Assembly: GCA_003557065.1 (NCBI GenBank)
Contig: PWPS01000033.1
Coordinates: forward strand, 1-12,033
Reading direction: 5' to 3'
Origin: Candidatus Nealsoniibacteriota bacterium
GTDB taxonomy: Bacteria > Patescibacteriota > Minisyncoccia > Minisyncoccales > PWPS01
Length of the DNA stretch: 12,033 nucleotides
The notes under the pieces are model-generated. The model saw only the letters and a program-made list of their open reading frames with translations. It did no database searches and was not told the origin of the DNA. Positions 6,629 through 11,956 of this stretch are shown here, piece after piece (positions within the stretch are counted from its first letter, which is position 1; the number at the start of each line of letters is the position of its first letter). Made by a program: the position numbers and the translations under genes.

Positions 6629-6648
6629 AGACCGGCTTTAACCGGTCT
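6629..6648 (-). terminator. Terminator of the minus-strand mini-gene (shared hairpin)
   Basis: AGACCGG (6629-6635) and CCGGTCT (6642-6648) pair perfectly. On the minus strand the hairpin is followed by TTTTATTTT (6628-6620), a proper T-rich tract. On the plus strand it is followed by ACAACTTAC, so it would stop plus-strand transcripts only weakly. Confidence 0.8.
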
Positions 6649-6653
6649 ACAAC

Positions 6654-6813
6654 TTACAAAGGGAATTTGTGCGCGTTTTCTTTCTTACATATATCGCAAA
6701 CTTTAAGAATCTTCCCTTTTTCCTTTTCCTGTTCCTTCTTTACTTTCCTTTTTAGGGTCCAATCTGCGACCACAATCTACACAAATATCCTTTCTTTCGG
6801 AATATATTAACAA
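6654..6813 (-). pseudogene. Small four-cysteine (CxxC...CxxC) zinc-ribbon gene with a frameshift
   Basis: Read on the minus strand, TTG at 6813 is 8 bases after AGGAGG (6827-6822) and opens a 36-codon frame, LLIYSERKDICVDCGRRLDP..., that ends at TAA 6705-6703. Its first knuckle is CVDC. The +1 frame, open from 6776, carries ...KGKILKVCDICKKENAHKFPL and ends at TAA 6656-6654, just before the terminator. Removing one base, for instance from the AAAAA run at 6753-6749, would give one 52-residue protein with C11/C14 and C39/C42. Promoter, ribosome site and terminator are all intact, so the gene may be a recent break, a sequencing or assembly indel, or a real +1 frameshift. Function is unknown; small zinc-ribbon proteins of this kind are often regulators or RNA-associated. 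Confidence 0.6.
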
Positions 6814-6840
6814 TCCGACCACCTCCTATTTTATTATGTC

Positions 6841-6869
6841 ATTATACAATGTATTTATAATTATGTCAA
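6841..6869 (-). promoter_or_regulatory. Consensus sigma70 promoter of the minus-strand mini-gene
   Basis: On the minus strand TTGACA (6869-6864) and TATAAT (6846-6841) are separated by 17 bases, both boxes perfect. Predicted transcription start is near 6834, about 20 bases before the TTG start codon. Confidence 0.82.
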
Positions 6870-6889
6870 TATAGAAAAGTGTAAATCTA

Positions 6890-6917
6890 TTGATTTTTAT
6901 ATAAAATATGTTATAAA
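6890..6917 (+). promoter_or_regulatory. Promoter of the 3D-domain gene
   Basis: TTGATT (6890-6895) and TATAAA (6912-6917) with a 16-base spacer. The ribosome site GGGAGG (6933-6938) lies 8 bases before the TTG start codon at 6947. It is divergent from the minus-strand promoter at 6841-6869. Confidence 0.6.
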
Positions 6918-6946
6918 AAAGACAGAAATGAAGGGAGGTATCTCGC

Positions 6947-7372
6947 TTGAAGAGGTGGATGGTCATTTTCGTCGTTCTCTTTACGGTTTTCACGTTTTCG
7001 TTAGTTGTCTATCTTGAAAACCAGGAAGAGACGATGATGGTTTTAGCAACTGCCTATTATGCACCCTTACCGAATCAGTCACATTATGCTACAGGTTCCT
7101 ATAGTGGGGATATCCGCCTGAATGGAACAGGCATCACGAAAAGTGGTAAAGTTGTAGAGGTTGGGCATATTGCTGCCGACTGGAGTGTTTTACCACAAGG
7201 AACAATAGTTTACGTTCCCGGATACGGAAGGGGAGTAGTCGAAGATATCGGTTCAGCGATAATAGGTAATCGCATCGACGTTTTCATGGGATACGGAGAA
7301 GAGGGTCTGGATAAAGCCCTGCAATGGGGAAGAAGGATGCTTGAAATTAAAATAGTAAGAAGACCCTCGTAA
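6947..7372 (+). CDS. Membrane-anchored 3D-domain protein (cell-wall-associated double-psi barrel fold)
   Basis: Predicted 141 aa from a TTG start, chosen for the GGGAGG ribosome site 8 bases upstream and the Lys/Arg-then-hydrophobic N terminus it gives. Residues 4-22 form a signal anchor or signal peptide. The rest is a 3D domain, named for three conserved aspartates: all are present at D78 (IAADWSVLPQGT), D100 (GYGRGVVEDIG) and D111 (NRIDVFM), with the terminal block LQWGRRMLEIKI. ATAYYAP (35-40) is the usual first strand. 3D domains occur in secreted wall-remodelling proteins such as MltA-type lytic transglycosylases and Firmicutes spore or stationary-phase proteins. Here it stands alone without a wall-binding repeat. 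Activity on peptidoglycan is inferred from family only. Monocistronic, with its own promoter and terminator. Confidence 0.85.
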   Translation: MKRWMVIFVVLFTVFTFSLVVYLENQEETMMVLATAYYAPLPNQSHYATGSYSGDIRLNGTGITKSGKVVEVGHIAADWSVLPQGTIVYVPGYGRGVVEDIGSAIIGNRIDVFMGYGEEGLDKALQWGRRMLEIKIVRRPS

Positions 7373-7400
7373 AGCGAAGATCAAAATTCTTCGCTTTTTT
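7373..7400 (+). terminator. Rho-independent terminator of the 3D-domain gene
   Basis: AGCGAAGA (7373-7380) pairs with TCTTCGCT (7388-7395) around a 7-base loop, and six T follow (7395-7400). Confidence 0.9.
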
Positions 7401-7409
7401 ATTTTAAAA

Positions 7410-7438
7410 TTGTCTAAGTTCCGACATTAACTTATAAT
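7410..7438 (+). promoter_or_regulatory. Promoter of the 467-aa membrane protein gene
   Basis: TTGTCT (7410-7415), 17-base spacer, TATAAT (7433-7438). Predicted start near 7445, giving a leader of about 20 bases that is A-rich and lacks a Shine-Dalgarno. Confidence 0.7.
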
Positions 7439-7465
7439 AAATTTAGATAATATAAAATCAAAAAG

Positions 7466-8869
7466 ATGCCATCCCAAAAAAAATTATTAAGATATATAAA
7501 AGAGTCTCAAGATAACGGCCTTGAAAGAGAGGAAACGATAAGGCAATTAATTGAAGCCGGCTGGGACAAAGAGAGTATTGATCAGGTCTTTCGGGAATTG
7601 GATAAAGTTCCGGAGAAAAACATATTTAAAAAGACTGCTGCACTTGCATTCTTTTTCATGGTTATCGTGGTAACCGGTTTTGCTTTTTCTTATTTTTTTA
7701 CCGGAGTTAGTCCGGAAAGAGAAATCATCAGAGCTGCAAGTAGGACGGTTAATTCGGATTTATTAAAATCCGAAACAAGAATTAACTTTTCTTATGGACA
7801 GGGTAGGGAGATTTTTAATGGAGATATCTCCATTCTGACCGAGGTTGACAATATTGGAAACCAAAGAGATTCCACTTGGGATGCGACTATGGGGGTAGAG
7901 GGGATGAGAGCCAGCTTTTCAGGAAGAATATTTACCGTCAAAAATAAAACCTTCGGAAGAGTTGATCGATTTTTCGATTCCGGTTTCTTTTTTCCGACCA
8001 TATTGGAAGATTTAACCGAGAGGGATATTCTTCTTGCTTACACACCTGAAAAAGAGGGGAGTTTCGAATCTTTTTTTTCACAAAATTTTGAATTATTTCT
8101 AATCGAAGAAATCGATCGGGAGTTAATGGAAAATATAATGTCGGACTTTCTACGAGGAGTTGTCGAAAAGGATATTGTTTTCGTGAAGGAAAGCGAAATA
8201 GATGAGATTAAAGGAGGAAGAGTAAACAAGCATCAAGTGGGGATTGATTTTAAGGGGTTGCCCGATCTGATTTTAGATTTAACCGAAAAGTACGAAAATA
8301 AAATTGAAAGACTTACTACGGCTCAAATGGAATCCGCTCTGGAGGAGTGGGAGTCCAATTTGGAAAAAATGATAGAAGATTTTGAAGAATCGGATTTTTC
8401 CGCATTGATTTGGTCCGATCATAATTATCTTCATAAAGTTGAAATTGATTTCGGCAGGAATGAAGCAGAAAGATATTTCCAAATTTTCATATCGATTGAA
8501 TTTAGTGAATTGGATTCTTCACTCAATTTAAATGTTCCGGAAGAGTATATCGATTTACAAAATCTGCTTGATTCATTATATAAGCCCGACATTGAAGAAA
8601 GATCTTTATCGACCGAAATGCAAACCGGTCTAGAGGAGTTGGAACTCCTTATTCTTGAGGCGGAAAATGTGATCAATGAAAGAAGTGAGTTGATTGAACC
8701 CGCAAAAAGAGACCATCTTTTAGGAGAATATACGGAACTGCTTTTGCGACACTCCTATTTGGAGCAACAATATTACAGAGGTGAGATGAATGAAGAAGAA
8801 TTTATTAAAAATATTGTCGAAATGAAAGGAAAAACCACTCGGTTAATAGAGGAGCTGAATGATTTTTGA
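7466..8869 (+). CDS. Single-pass membrane protein of unknown function with N-terminal helical module and large extracytoplasmic domain
   Basis: Predicted 467 aa; I do not recognise the whole protein. Residues 6-45 form a helical module (LLRYIKESQDNGLEREETIRQLIEAGW..., split here at its key residues GW 32-33) of a type that recurs at the cytosolic N terminus of Patescibacteria membrane proteins. Residues about 57-78 are one transmembrane helix after a KK anchor. The exterior part (80-380) alternates beta strands and acidic helices; the order suggests a lipid- or ligand-binding fold such as the LolA/LppX group, but this is only a guess. The C-terminal 90 residues are a Glu/Leu-rich helical pair, likely coiled coil. 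No cysteine is present. A-rich leader, ATG start without Shine-Dalgarno, own promoter. The stop TGA is followed directly by the next gene's leader; no clear terminator is visible. Confidence 0.8.
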   Translation: MPSQKKLLRYIKESQDNGLEREETIRQLIEAGWDKESIDQVFRELDKVPEKNIFKKTAALAFFFMVIVVTGFAFSYFFTGVSPEREIIRAASRTVNSDLLKSETRINFSYGQGREIFNGDISILTEVDNIGNQRDSTWDATMGVEGMRASFSGRIFTVKNKTFGRVDRFFDSGFFFPTILEDLTERDILLAYTPEKEGSFESFFSQNFELFLIEEIDRELMENIMSDFLRGVVEKDIVFVKESEIDEIKGGRVNKHQVGIDFKGLPDLILDLTEKYENKIERLTTAQMESALEEWESNLEKMIEDFEESDFSALIWSDHNYLHKVEIDFGRNEAERYFQIFISIEFSELDSSLNLNVPEEYIDLQNLLDSLYKPDIEERSLSTEMQTGLEELELLILEAENVINERSELIEPAKRDHLLGEYTELLLRHSYLEQQYYRGEMNEEEFIKNIVEMKGKTTRLIEELNDF

Positions 8870-8898
8870 TTTGAAATATTTTTGTCCGGCAGTTTTTT

Positions 8899-8907
8899 TG
8901 TTATAAT
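8899..8907 (+). promoter_or_regulatory. Extended -10 promoter of the thioredoxin-like gene
   Basis: TGTTATAAT is a perfect TGn plus TATAAT extended -10 box. No good -35 lies at 16-18 bases, which is usual for extended -10 promoters. Predicted start near 8914. Confidence 0.65.
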
Positions 8908-8951
8908 GTAAAAGTAATTTGACCTTAAGAAAAAAATAACCAAAAATAAAA

Positions 8952-9365
8952 ATGAAAAATGTAGTAGCAATTTTAATCGCAATTTTAATAATAGGAGCAG
9001 CGATTTTTGTTATCGGGTCAACTGATTCTCCGACCGCGACTCCGGAAGGTGAAGATGAGCAGGTGGAGGATGTGACAAACCAAGAAATGAGAGATTTTGT
9101 TGATTGCTTGGCTGAAAACGATTTTGTAATATTCGGTGCGTCTTGGTGTCCCGCCTGCGGACAATTAGCGGAGAGTTTCGGTGGATATGATATCATCGAA
9201 CCGATTTATGTCGAATGCACGGAAGAAGGAACGGTTGAAGAAAGAGAGAGATGTGAAAATGAAACAAAGATGGCTTACGTTCCCGAAATTCAAATTGCCG
9301 GAGAGGTTTACGAAGGAAGTAGAGATTTGAATGTTTTGGGTGATCAGGTAGGTTGTGAGTTATAA
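8952..9365 (+). CDS. Membrane-anchored thioredoxin-like protein (CPAC)
   Basis: Predicted 137 aa. Residues 4-22 are a transmembrane anchor, followed by an acidic linker (24-42) and a small thioredoxin-like domain. The segment CLAENDFVIFGASWCPACG puts the redox pair at C66/C69, and MAYVPEIQIAG gives the cis-proline at P111. The layout CLxxxxxxxxGAxWCPxC is that of the thioredoxin domain often fused to VKOR enzymes. Four further cysteines (52, 89, 101, 135) could form structural disulfides. The domain faces outside the membrane, so a role in folding or reducing secreted proteins is likely. Own promoter and terminator. The next gene is a Trx-CcdA fusion, a plausible redox partner. No VKOR gene is in the window. 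Confidence 0.85.
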   Translation: MKNVVAILIAILIIGAAIFVIGSTDSPTATPEGEDEQVEDVTNQEMRDFVDCLAENDFVIFGASWCPACGQLAESFGGYDIIEPIYVECTEEGTVEERERCENETKMAYVPEIQIAGEVYEGSRDLNVLGDQVGCEL

Positions 9366-9400
9366 TTTACCACTCTAGTCATTTAATGGACCGCCTTTTA

Positions 9401-9426
9401 AACCCATCGAAAGGTGGGTTTTTTTT
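9401..9426 (+). terminator. Rho-independent terminator of the thioredoxin-like gene
   Basis: AACCCATC (9401-9408) pairs with GGTGGGTT (9413-9420), including one G-T pair, around a GAAA tetraloop, and T's continue to 9426. Confidence 0.9.
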
Positions 9427-9427
9427 C

Positions 9428-9455
9428 TTGAAAAAGTAGAATAAGTAGATATAAT
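9428..9455 (+). promoter_or_regulatory. Promoter of the Trx-CcdA gene
   Basis: TTGAAA (9428-9433), 16-base spacer, TATAAT (9450-9455). It begins right after the preceding terminator's T-tract. The in-frame TTG at 9455-9457 overlaps the -10 box, so it cannot be the translation start. Confidence 0.8.
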
Positions 9456-9490
9456 TGAAAAAATACTTTTATTTCAATATTTTAAAAAAA

Positions 9491-10615
9491 ATGATTAAGA
9501 AGGCAATACTGACATTATCGATAATTTTTCTTTTAATTCCCTTCTTCGGGTTTGCCGAGAGTCAGTCATGGGAAACGGTTTATCTTTTTGAAGATAGTAG
9601 ATGTCCCGATTGTGCCAGACAAAAAGAATTTATCGAAGAAGTTTTACTTGAAAAGTATCCCGATCTAAGCGTCGTAACTTATCAGATAAACAAATCGGAG
9701 AACCAACAACTTTTACGCGAAATGATGAAAGAAAGAGGTGTGGAAAACTATACCATGATGGTTCCGACCACTTTTATCGGTGATAACCACTTTCAAGGAT
9801 TTTACAGCGAAGACAGATCTCTTATGAAAAAAGCGATAGAGGGGGAGTATGTGATGGGTCAGGAGAGAGGTTGTGTTATTGATATTCCCTTTATAGGTGA
9901 AGTATGTATCGGAAACTTATCTTTGCCTCTTTTAGCTTTTGTGATAGGTTCTTTGGATGGGTTGAATGTTTGTTCCATAGGTGCTTTGATCTTAATTTTG
10001 ATGATAGTTTTGTCTTTTGAAAGTAGAAAGAAAATAATTTTTTATGGTGGGTTATTCATATTGACAGCTGTCTCCATATACGGAGTTTTGGTCTTTGCCT
10101 GGACGGCTCTCTTTGAGGCTTTAGCTACTTTTATTGGTCCGATAAATATAATAATAGGTATCGCCGCACTCTTTGGGGGAGTTTATTTTTTAAAACAGTT
10201 TATTAAATTCTTAAAATACGGGCCGACCTGCGGGTCCTCAAGTAGTAAACTTGCCGTAAAGGCGACTGAAAAAGTTAAAAAAGCTTTCGAAACCGAAGGC
10301 AGTAAAGCGCTTGTTCTTGTCTTCAGTGTGATGTTTTTTGCAGCCGTTATAACATTGGTTGAACTTCCGTGCTCTTTCGGGTTGCCCATGGTTTATGGTG
10401 GAATATTGGCCAATGCCGGCCTTTCCTGGATGGGTTACGTCTTTTACATAGTTTTATATCTTTTCTTTTATATGTTAGTAGAACTGATTATTTTTGCCGG
10501 TGCCGTGATTACCAAAGAAGTTTGGATCGCGGAATCAAATTTAATCACTTGGGTTTATTTAGCCGGGACTATCGTTCTATTCTTTTTGTCTTATTACTAT
10601 CTAATAGGGTTTTAG
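9491..10615 (+). CDS. Thioredoxin-CcdA (DsbD-like) membrane fusion protein
   Basis: Predicted 374 aa from ATG 9491. Residues 1-22 are a signal peptide or anchor (cleavage possible after GFA). Residues about 28-120 are a thioredoxin-like domain with CPDC (C38, C41) and a cis-proline motif VPTT (91-94). From about 140 on there are roughly six transmembrane helices of the CcdA/DsbD type, with one cysteine in the first (C161, NVCSIGAL) and one in a later helix (C294, ELPCSFGLP). These two normally form the membrane-embedded redox pair that moves electrons from cytosolic thioredoxin outward. C161 lacks the usual preceding proline (NPC in most relatives, here NVC), whereas C294 keeps LPCS. Two more cysteines, C128 and C139, sit outside just before the membrane. 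The longer frame from TTG 9455 is rejected because that codon is part of the -10 box. Own promoter. Confidence 0.87.
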   Translation: MIKKAILTLSIIFLLIPFFGFAESQSWETVYLFEDSRCPDCARQKEFIEEVLLEKYPDLSVVTYQINKSENQQLLREMMKERGVENYTMMVPTTFIGDNHFQGFYSEDRSLMKKAIEGEYVMGQERGCVIDIPFIGEVCIGNLSLPLLAFVIGSLDGLNVCSIGALILILMIVLSFESRKKIIFYGGLFILTAVSIYGVLVFAWTALFEALATFIGPINIIIGIAALFGGVYFLKQFIKFLKYGPTCGSSSSKLAVKATEKVKKAFETEGSKALVLVFSVMFFAAVITLVELPCSFGLPMVYGGILANAGLSWMGYVFYIVLYLFFYMLVELIIFAGAVITKEVWIAESNLITWVYLAGTIVLFFLSYYYLIGF

Positions 10616-10621
10616 AATACT

Positions 10622-10650
10622 TTGACAGAATCAATATTTTGTTTTATTAT
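10622..10650 (+). promoter_or_regulatory. Promoter of the NUDIX gene
   Basis: TTGACA (10622-10627), 17-base spacer, TATTAT (10645-10650), starting seven bases after the stop of the Trx-CcdA gene. Transcription would begin near 10657, within the ribosome site AGGAGGTGA (10656-10664), so the leader is only about 14 bases. Confidence 0.75.
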
Positions 10651-10655
10651 AAAAA

Positions 10656-10664
10656 AGGAGGTGA
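10656..10664 (+). promoter_or_regulatory. Full-length Shine-Dalgarno AGGAGGTGA
   Basis: Nine bases complementary to the 3' end of 16S rRNA, 6 bases before ATG 10671. This fixes the NUDIX start. Confidence 0.85.
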
Positions 10665-10670
10665 GCCGCA

Positions 10671-11051
10671 ATGGAAGTTGTTAATTTAGCGGTTTTTAAA
10701 AATGATCAGGTCTTACTTGTAAGAGATAGAGAAGGAGATTATTGGACATTGCCCGGGGGAAAGAAAGAAAATGGTGAATCCGATAAGGATACTCTGTACA
10801 GGGAATTGAAAGAAGAACTTCCCTTCTTGAAGTGGAGAAATGAAAGATATTTGGGAGAGTTTTACGGCATAACTCCTCATAGTAAAGAGTATCTAAAAGT
10901 TAGACTCTTCGTCGCCGATCTTGTCGGAGGAATAATAAGGCCCGGTGCGGAAGTCACAGAATCAAAGTGGGTACCGGTTGAATTTCCGGGAACGAATGTT
11001 ACTACCACTACAAGAAAGGTGATAAATAACGCCTTCTGCAAGCACCTCTAA
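10671..11051 (+). CDS. NUDIX hydrolase
   Basis: Predicted 126 aa, one NUDIX domain. The NUDIX box runs from G30: G, five residues, E36, seven residues, then REL.EE (R44, E45, E48, E49). This is the metal-binding signature for hydrolysing nucleoside-diphosphate-linked substrates. The canonical glycine after EE-x is a proline here (ELPF, P51), and the box follows WTLPGGK. The C-terminal part PGAEVTESKWVPVEF is the usual closing segment. The substrate cannot be read from sequence; MutT-like nucleotide cleaning or ADP-ribose-type compounds are both possible. Monocistronic, strong promoter, perfect ribosome site; the stop codon overlaps the terminator stem. Confidence 0.9.
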   Translation: MEVVNLAVFKNDQVLLVRDREGDYWTLPGGKKENGESDKDTLYRELKEELPFLKWRNERYLGEFYGITPHSKEYLKVRLFVADLVGGIIRPGAEVTESKWVPVEFPGTNVTTTTRKVINNAFCKHL

Positions 11052-11066
11052 AAAGAGGTGTTTTTT
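11043..11066 (+). terminator. Rho-independent terminator of the NUDIX gene
   Basis: CACCTCT (11043-11049) pairs with AGAGGTG (11054-11060) around AAAA, followed by six T. The stem overlaps the last codons and the TAA stop. Confidence 0.92.
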
Positions 11067-11074
11067 CTTATCAT

Positions 11075-11103
11075 TTGACCCTTTTAGAAATATGTTTGAT
11101 AAT
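11075..11103 (+). promoter_or_regulatory. Promoter of the nuclease-like gene
   Basis: TTGACC (11075-11080), 17-base spacer, GATAAT (11098-11103). Predicted start near 11110, leaving a leader of about 60 bases that contains a hairpin. Confidence 0.65.
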
Positions 11104-11122
11104 TAGATTACACTACATAATC

Positions 11123-11149
11123 CCGGATTGAATTGGTCGCCCAATCCGG
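11123..11149 (+). promoter_or_regulatory. Leader hairpin upstream of the nuclease-like gene
   Basis: CCGGATTG (11123-11130) pairs with CAATCCGG (11142-11149), 8 bp, 11-base loop. A competing short stem TTGG (11133-11136)/CCAA (11141-11144) uses part of the same 3' arm. No T-tract follows, so it is not a terminator. The hairpin is a candidate regulatory element of the 5' leader, or a DNA operator. Confidence 0.5.
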
Positions 11150-11171
11150 AACTTGATTCAAATAAATAAAG

Positions 11172-11552
11172 GTGAAAAAGGATCAAAAACATAAAGAAAT
11201 AAAGGAAAAGATAGCGACCTATATGGAAAACAAGGGGTTCGATGTCTGTGTGGAAGGTGATGATTACTGTTCAATGCATAAAGTTAAAAATCCCGGCAAT
11301 ATAGGGGATGGGGATGACAAGTATCCGGATGTTGAAGGGCTTTATGCCGGAACAATCTTTCAAAGGGGGGAAGCTAAGACGGAAGAAGATATAGATACTC
11401 CTCATTCAATAACTCAGTATAAGCTTTTTTCAAGACGCGGTGATTTGATAATCGGTATCCCGAGAGGTTATAGAGAAAAGTTGGAGACGACATTAAGGGA
11501 TAACCTGACGGAGGGGGAGATGGGGGGAGTCGTTGCCATATTGGAGTTCTGA
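11172..11552 (+). CDS. Small PD-(D/E)xK nuclease-like protein, otherwise unknown
   Basis: Predicted 126 aa from GTG 11172. The core reads KYPDVEGL (P52, D53), then RGEAKT (E67, K69) and, further on, ITQYKLF (Q82) and LIIGIPRGY. This P-D...E-x-K order, with strand-strand spacing of about 14 residues and a following Gln/Tyr helix, is the pattern of the PD-(D/E)xK superfamily, which includes restriction enzymes and Holliday resolvases. No DNA-binding extension is visible, so the target is unknown. The short N-terminal helix is Lys/Glu-rich. Start: no better codon lies near, and the leader AAATAAAG is A-rich rather than a true Shine-Dalgarno. It stands alone, with no methyltransferase next to it. 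Confidence 0.7.
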   Translation: MKKDQKHKEIKEKIATYMENKGFDVCVEGDDYCSMHKVKNPGNIGDGDDKYPDVEGLYAGTIFQRGEAKTEEDIDTPHSITQYKLFSRRGDLIIGIPRGYREKLETTLRDNLTEGEMGGVVAILEF

Positions 11553-11596
11553 AAGAAAAGAGAAAGGGAGCATCTTTTAAGTCGGTTTAAAACCGG

Positions 11597-11617
11597 GCGC
11601 CCGTTTGGGTGTTTTTT
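11597..11617 (+). terminator. Probable terminator of the nuclease-like gene
   Basis: GCGCCC (11597-11602) pairs with GGGTGT (11607-11612), two G-U type pairs, loop GTTT, followed by a T-run to 11617. Upstream, CGGTTT/AAACCG (11583-11595) and the palindrome CGGGCGCCCG (11594-11603) offer alternative folds. Confidence 0.6.
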
Positions 11618-11622
11618 ATTAC

Positions 11623-11650
11623 TTGAATAAATTTTATTTTGTGATATAAA
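11623..11650 (+). promoter_or_regulatory. Promoter of the four-cysteine small protein gene
   Basis: TTGAAT (11623-11628), 16-base spacer, TATAAA (11645-11650). The start of transcription would be near 11657, directly before the ribosome site GGAGGTGA (11659-11666). Confidence 0.65.
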
Positions 11651-11671
11651 CTGAAGTCGGAGGTGAAGGAG

Positions 11672-11926
11672 ATGCTTGTATTAAAGCAGAAGATTACTTT
11701 TTTATGTGACCGTTGCGGGGGAGTTCAAACCATAGTTACGGATGACGGTGAGGTGAATGGACTTAGGGAATGCACCAAGCCTCAATGTGGGAATCCGGGA
11801 TTGGTGACTGAAATTTTCAGAATGGCAAGAGGGGAGAAAGCGAGGGGATACATGAAAGTAATTGAAAGAAAAGCCGTACGATATCATCGTTCGGGAAGTG
11901 AGCTGATTGAGATGAACTCGATCTAG
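11672..11926 (+). CDS. Small zinc-ribbon-like protein, unknown function
   Basis: Predicted 84 aa. ATG 11672 is chosen because GGAGGTGA (11659-11666) ends 5 bases upstream; GTG at 11663, in frame, lies inside that site. Cysteines 12 and 15 (LCDRCGG) and 34 and 39 (ECTKPQC) look like a four-cysteine zinc site with spacing Cx2C-x18-Cx4C. The second half (about 45-84) is basic, with RMARGEKARGYMKVIERK, compatible with nucleic-acid binding. I do not recognise the family. It is distinct from the frameshifted mini-gene at 6654-6813, although both are small, promoter-rich, cysteine-knuckle genes. Own promoter and strong terminator. Confidence 0.75.
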   Translation: MLVLKQKITFLCDRCGGVQTIVTDDGEVNGLRECTKPQCGNPGLVTEIFRMARGEKARGYMKVIERKAVRYHRSGSELIEMNSI

Positions 11927-11927
11927 G

Positions 11928-11956
11928 AAAGGGCTATTAAGCCCTTTTTTATTTTT
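11928..11956 (+). terminator. Rho-independent terminator of the four-cysteine protein gene
   Basis: AAAGGGC (11928-11934) pairs with GCCCTTT (11941-11947), loop TATTAA, followed by TTTTATTTTT-like sequence. The remaining bases to 12033 hold only AT-rich sequence with no feature I can support. Confidence 0.92.

Noticed and set aside
6654..6776. The second half of the minus-strand mini-gene as an independent gene starting at GTG (6770)
   Set aside because: No ribosome site or promoter precedes that GTG, and it would start inside the first zinc knuckle codons. A frameshifted single gene is simpler.
9455..9490. TTG 9455 as start of the Trx-CcdA protein
   Set aside because: The codon overlaps the TATAAT box of the gene's own promoter, and ATG 9491 gives a clean signal peptide.
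10369..10689. Open frame on the plus strand overlapping the end of the Trx-CcdA gene
   Set aside because: It overlaps the conserved CcdA membrane segment and the NUDIX promoter, and its product has no recognisable feature.
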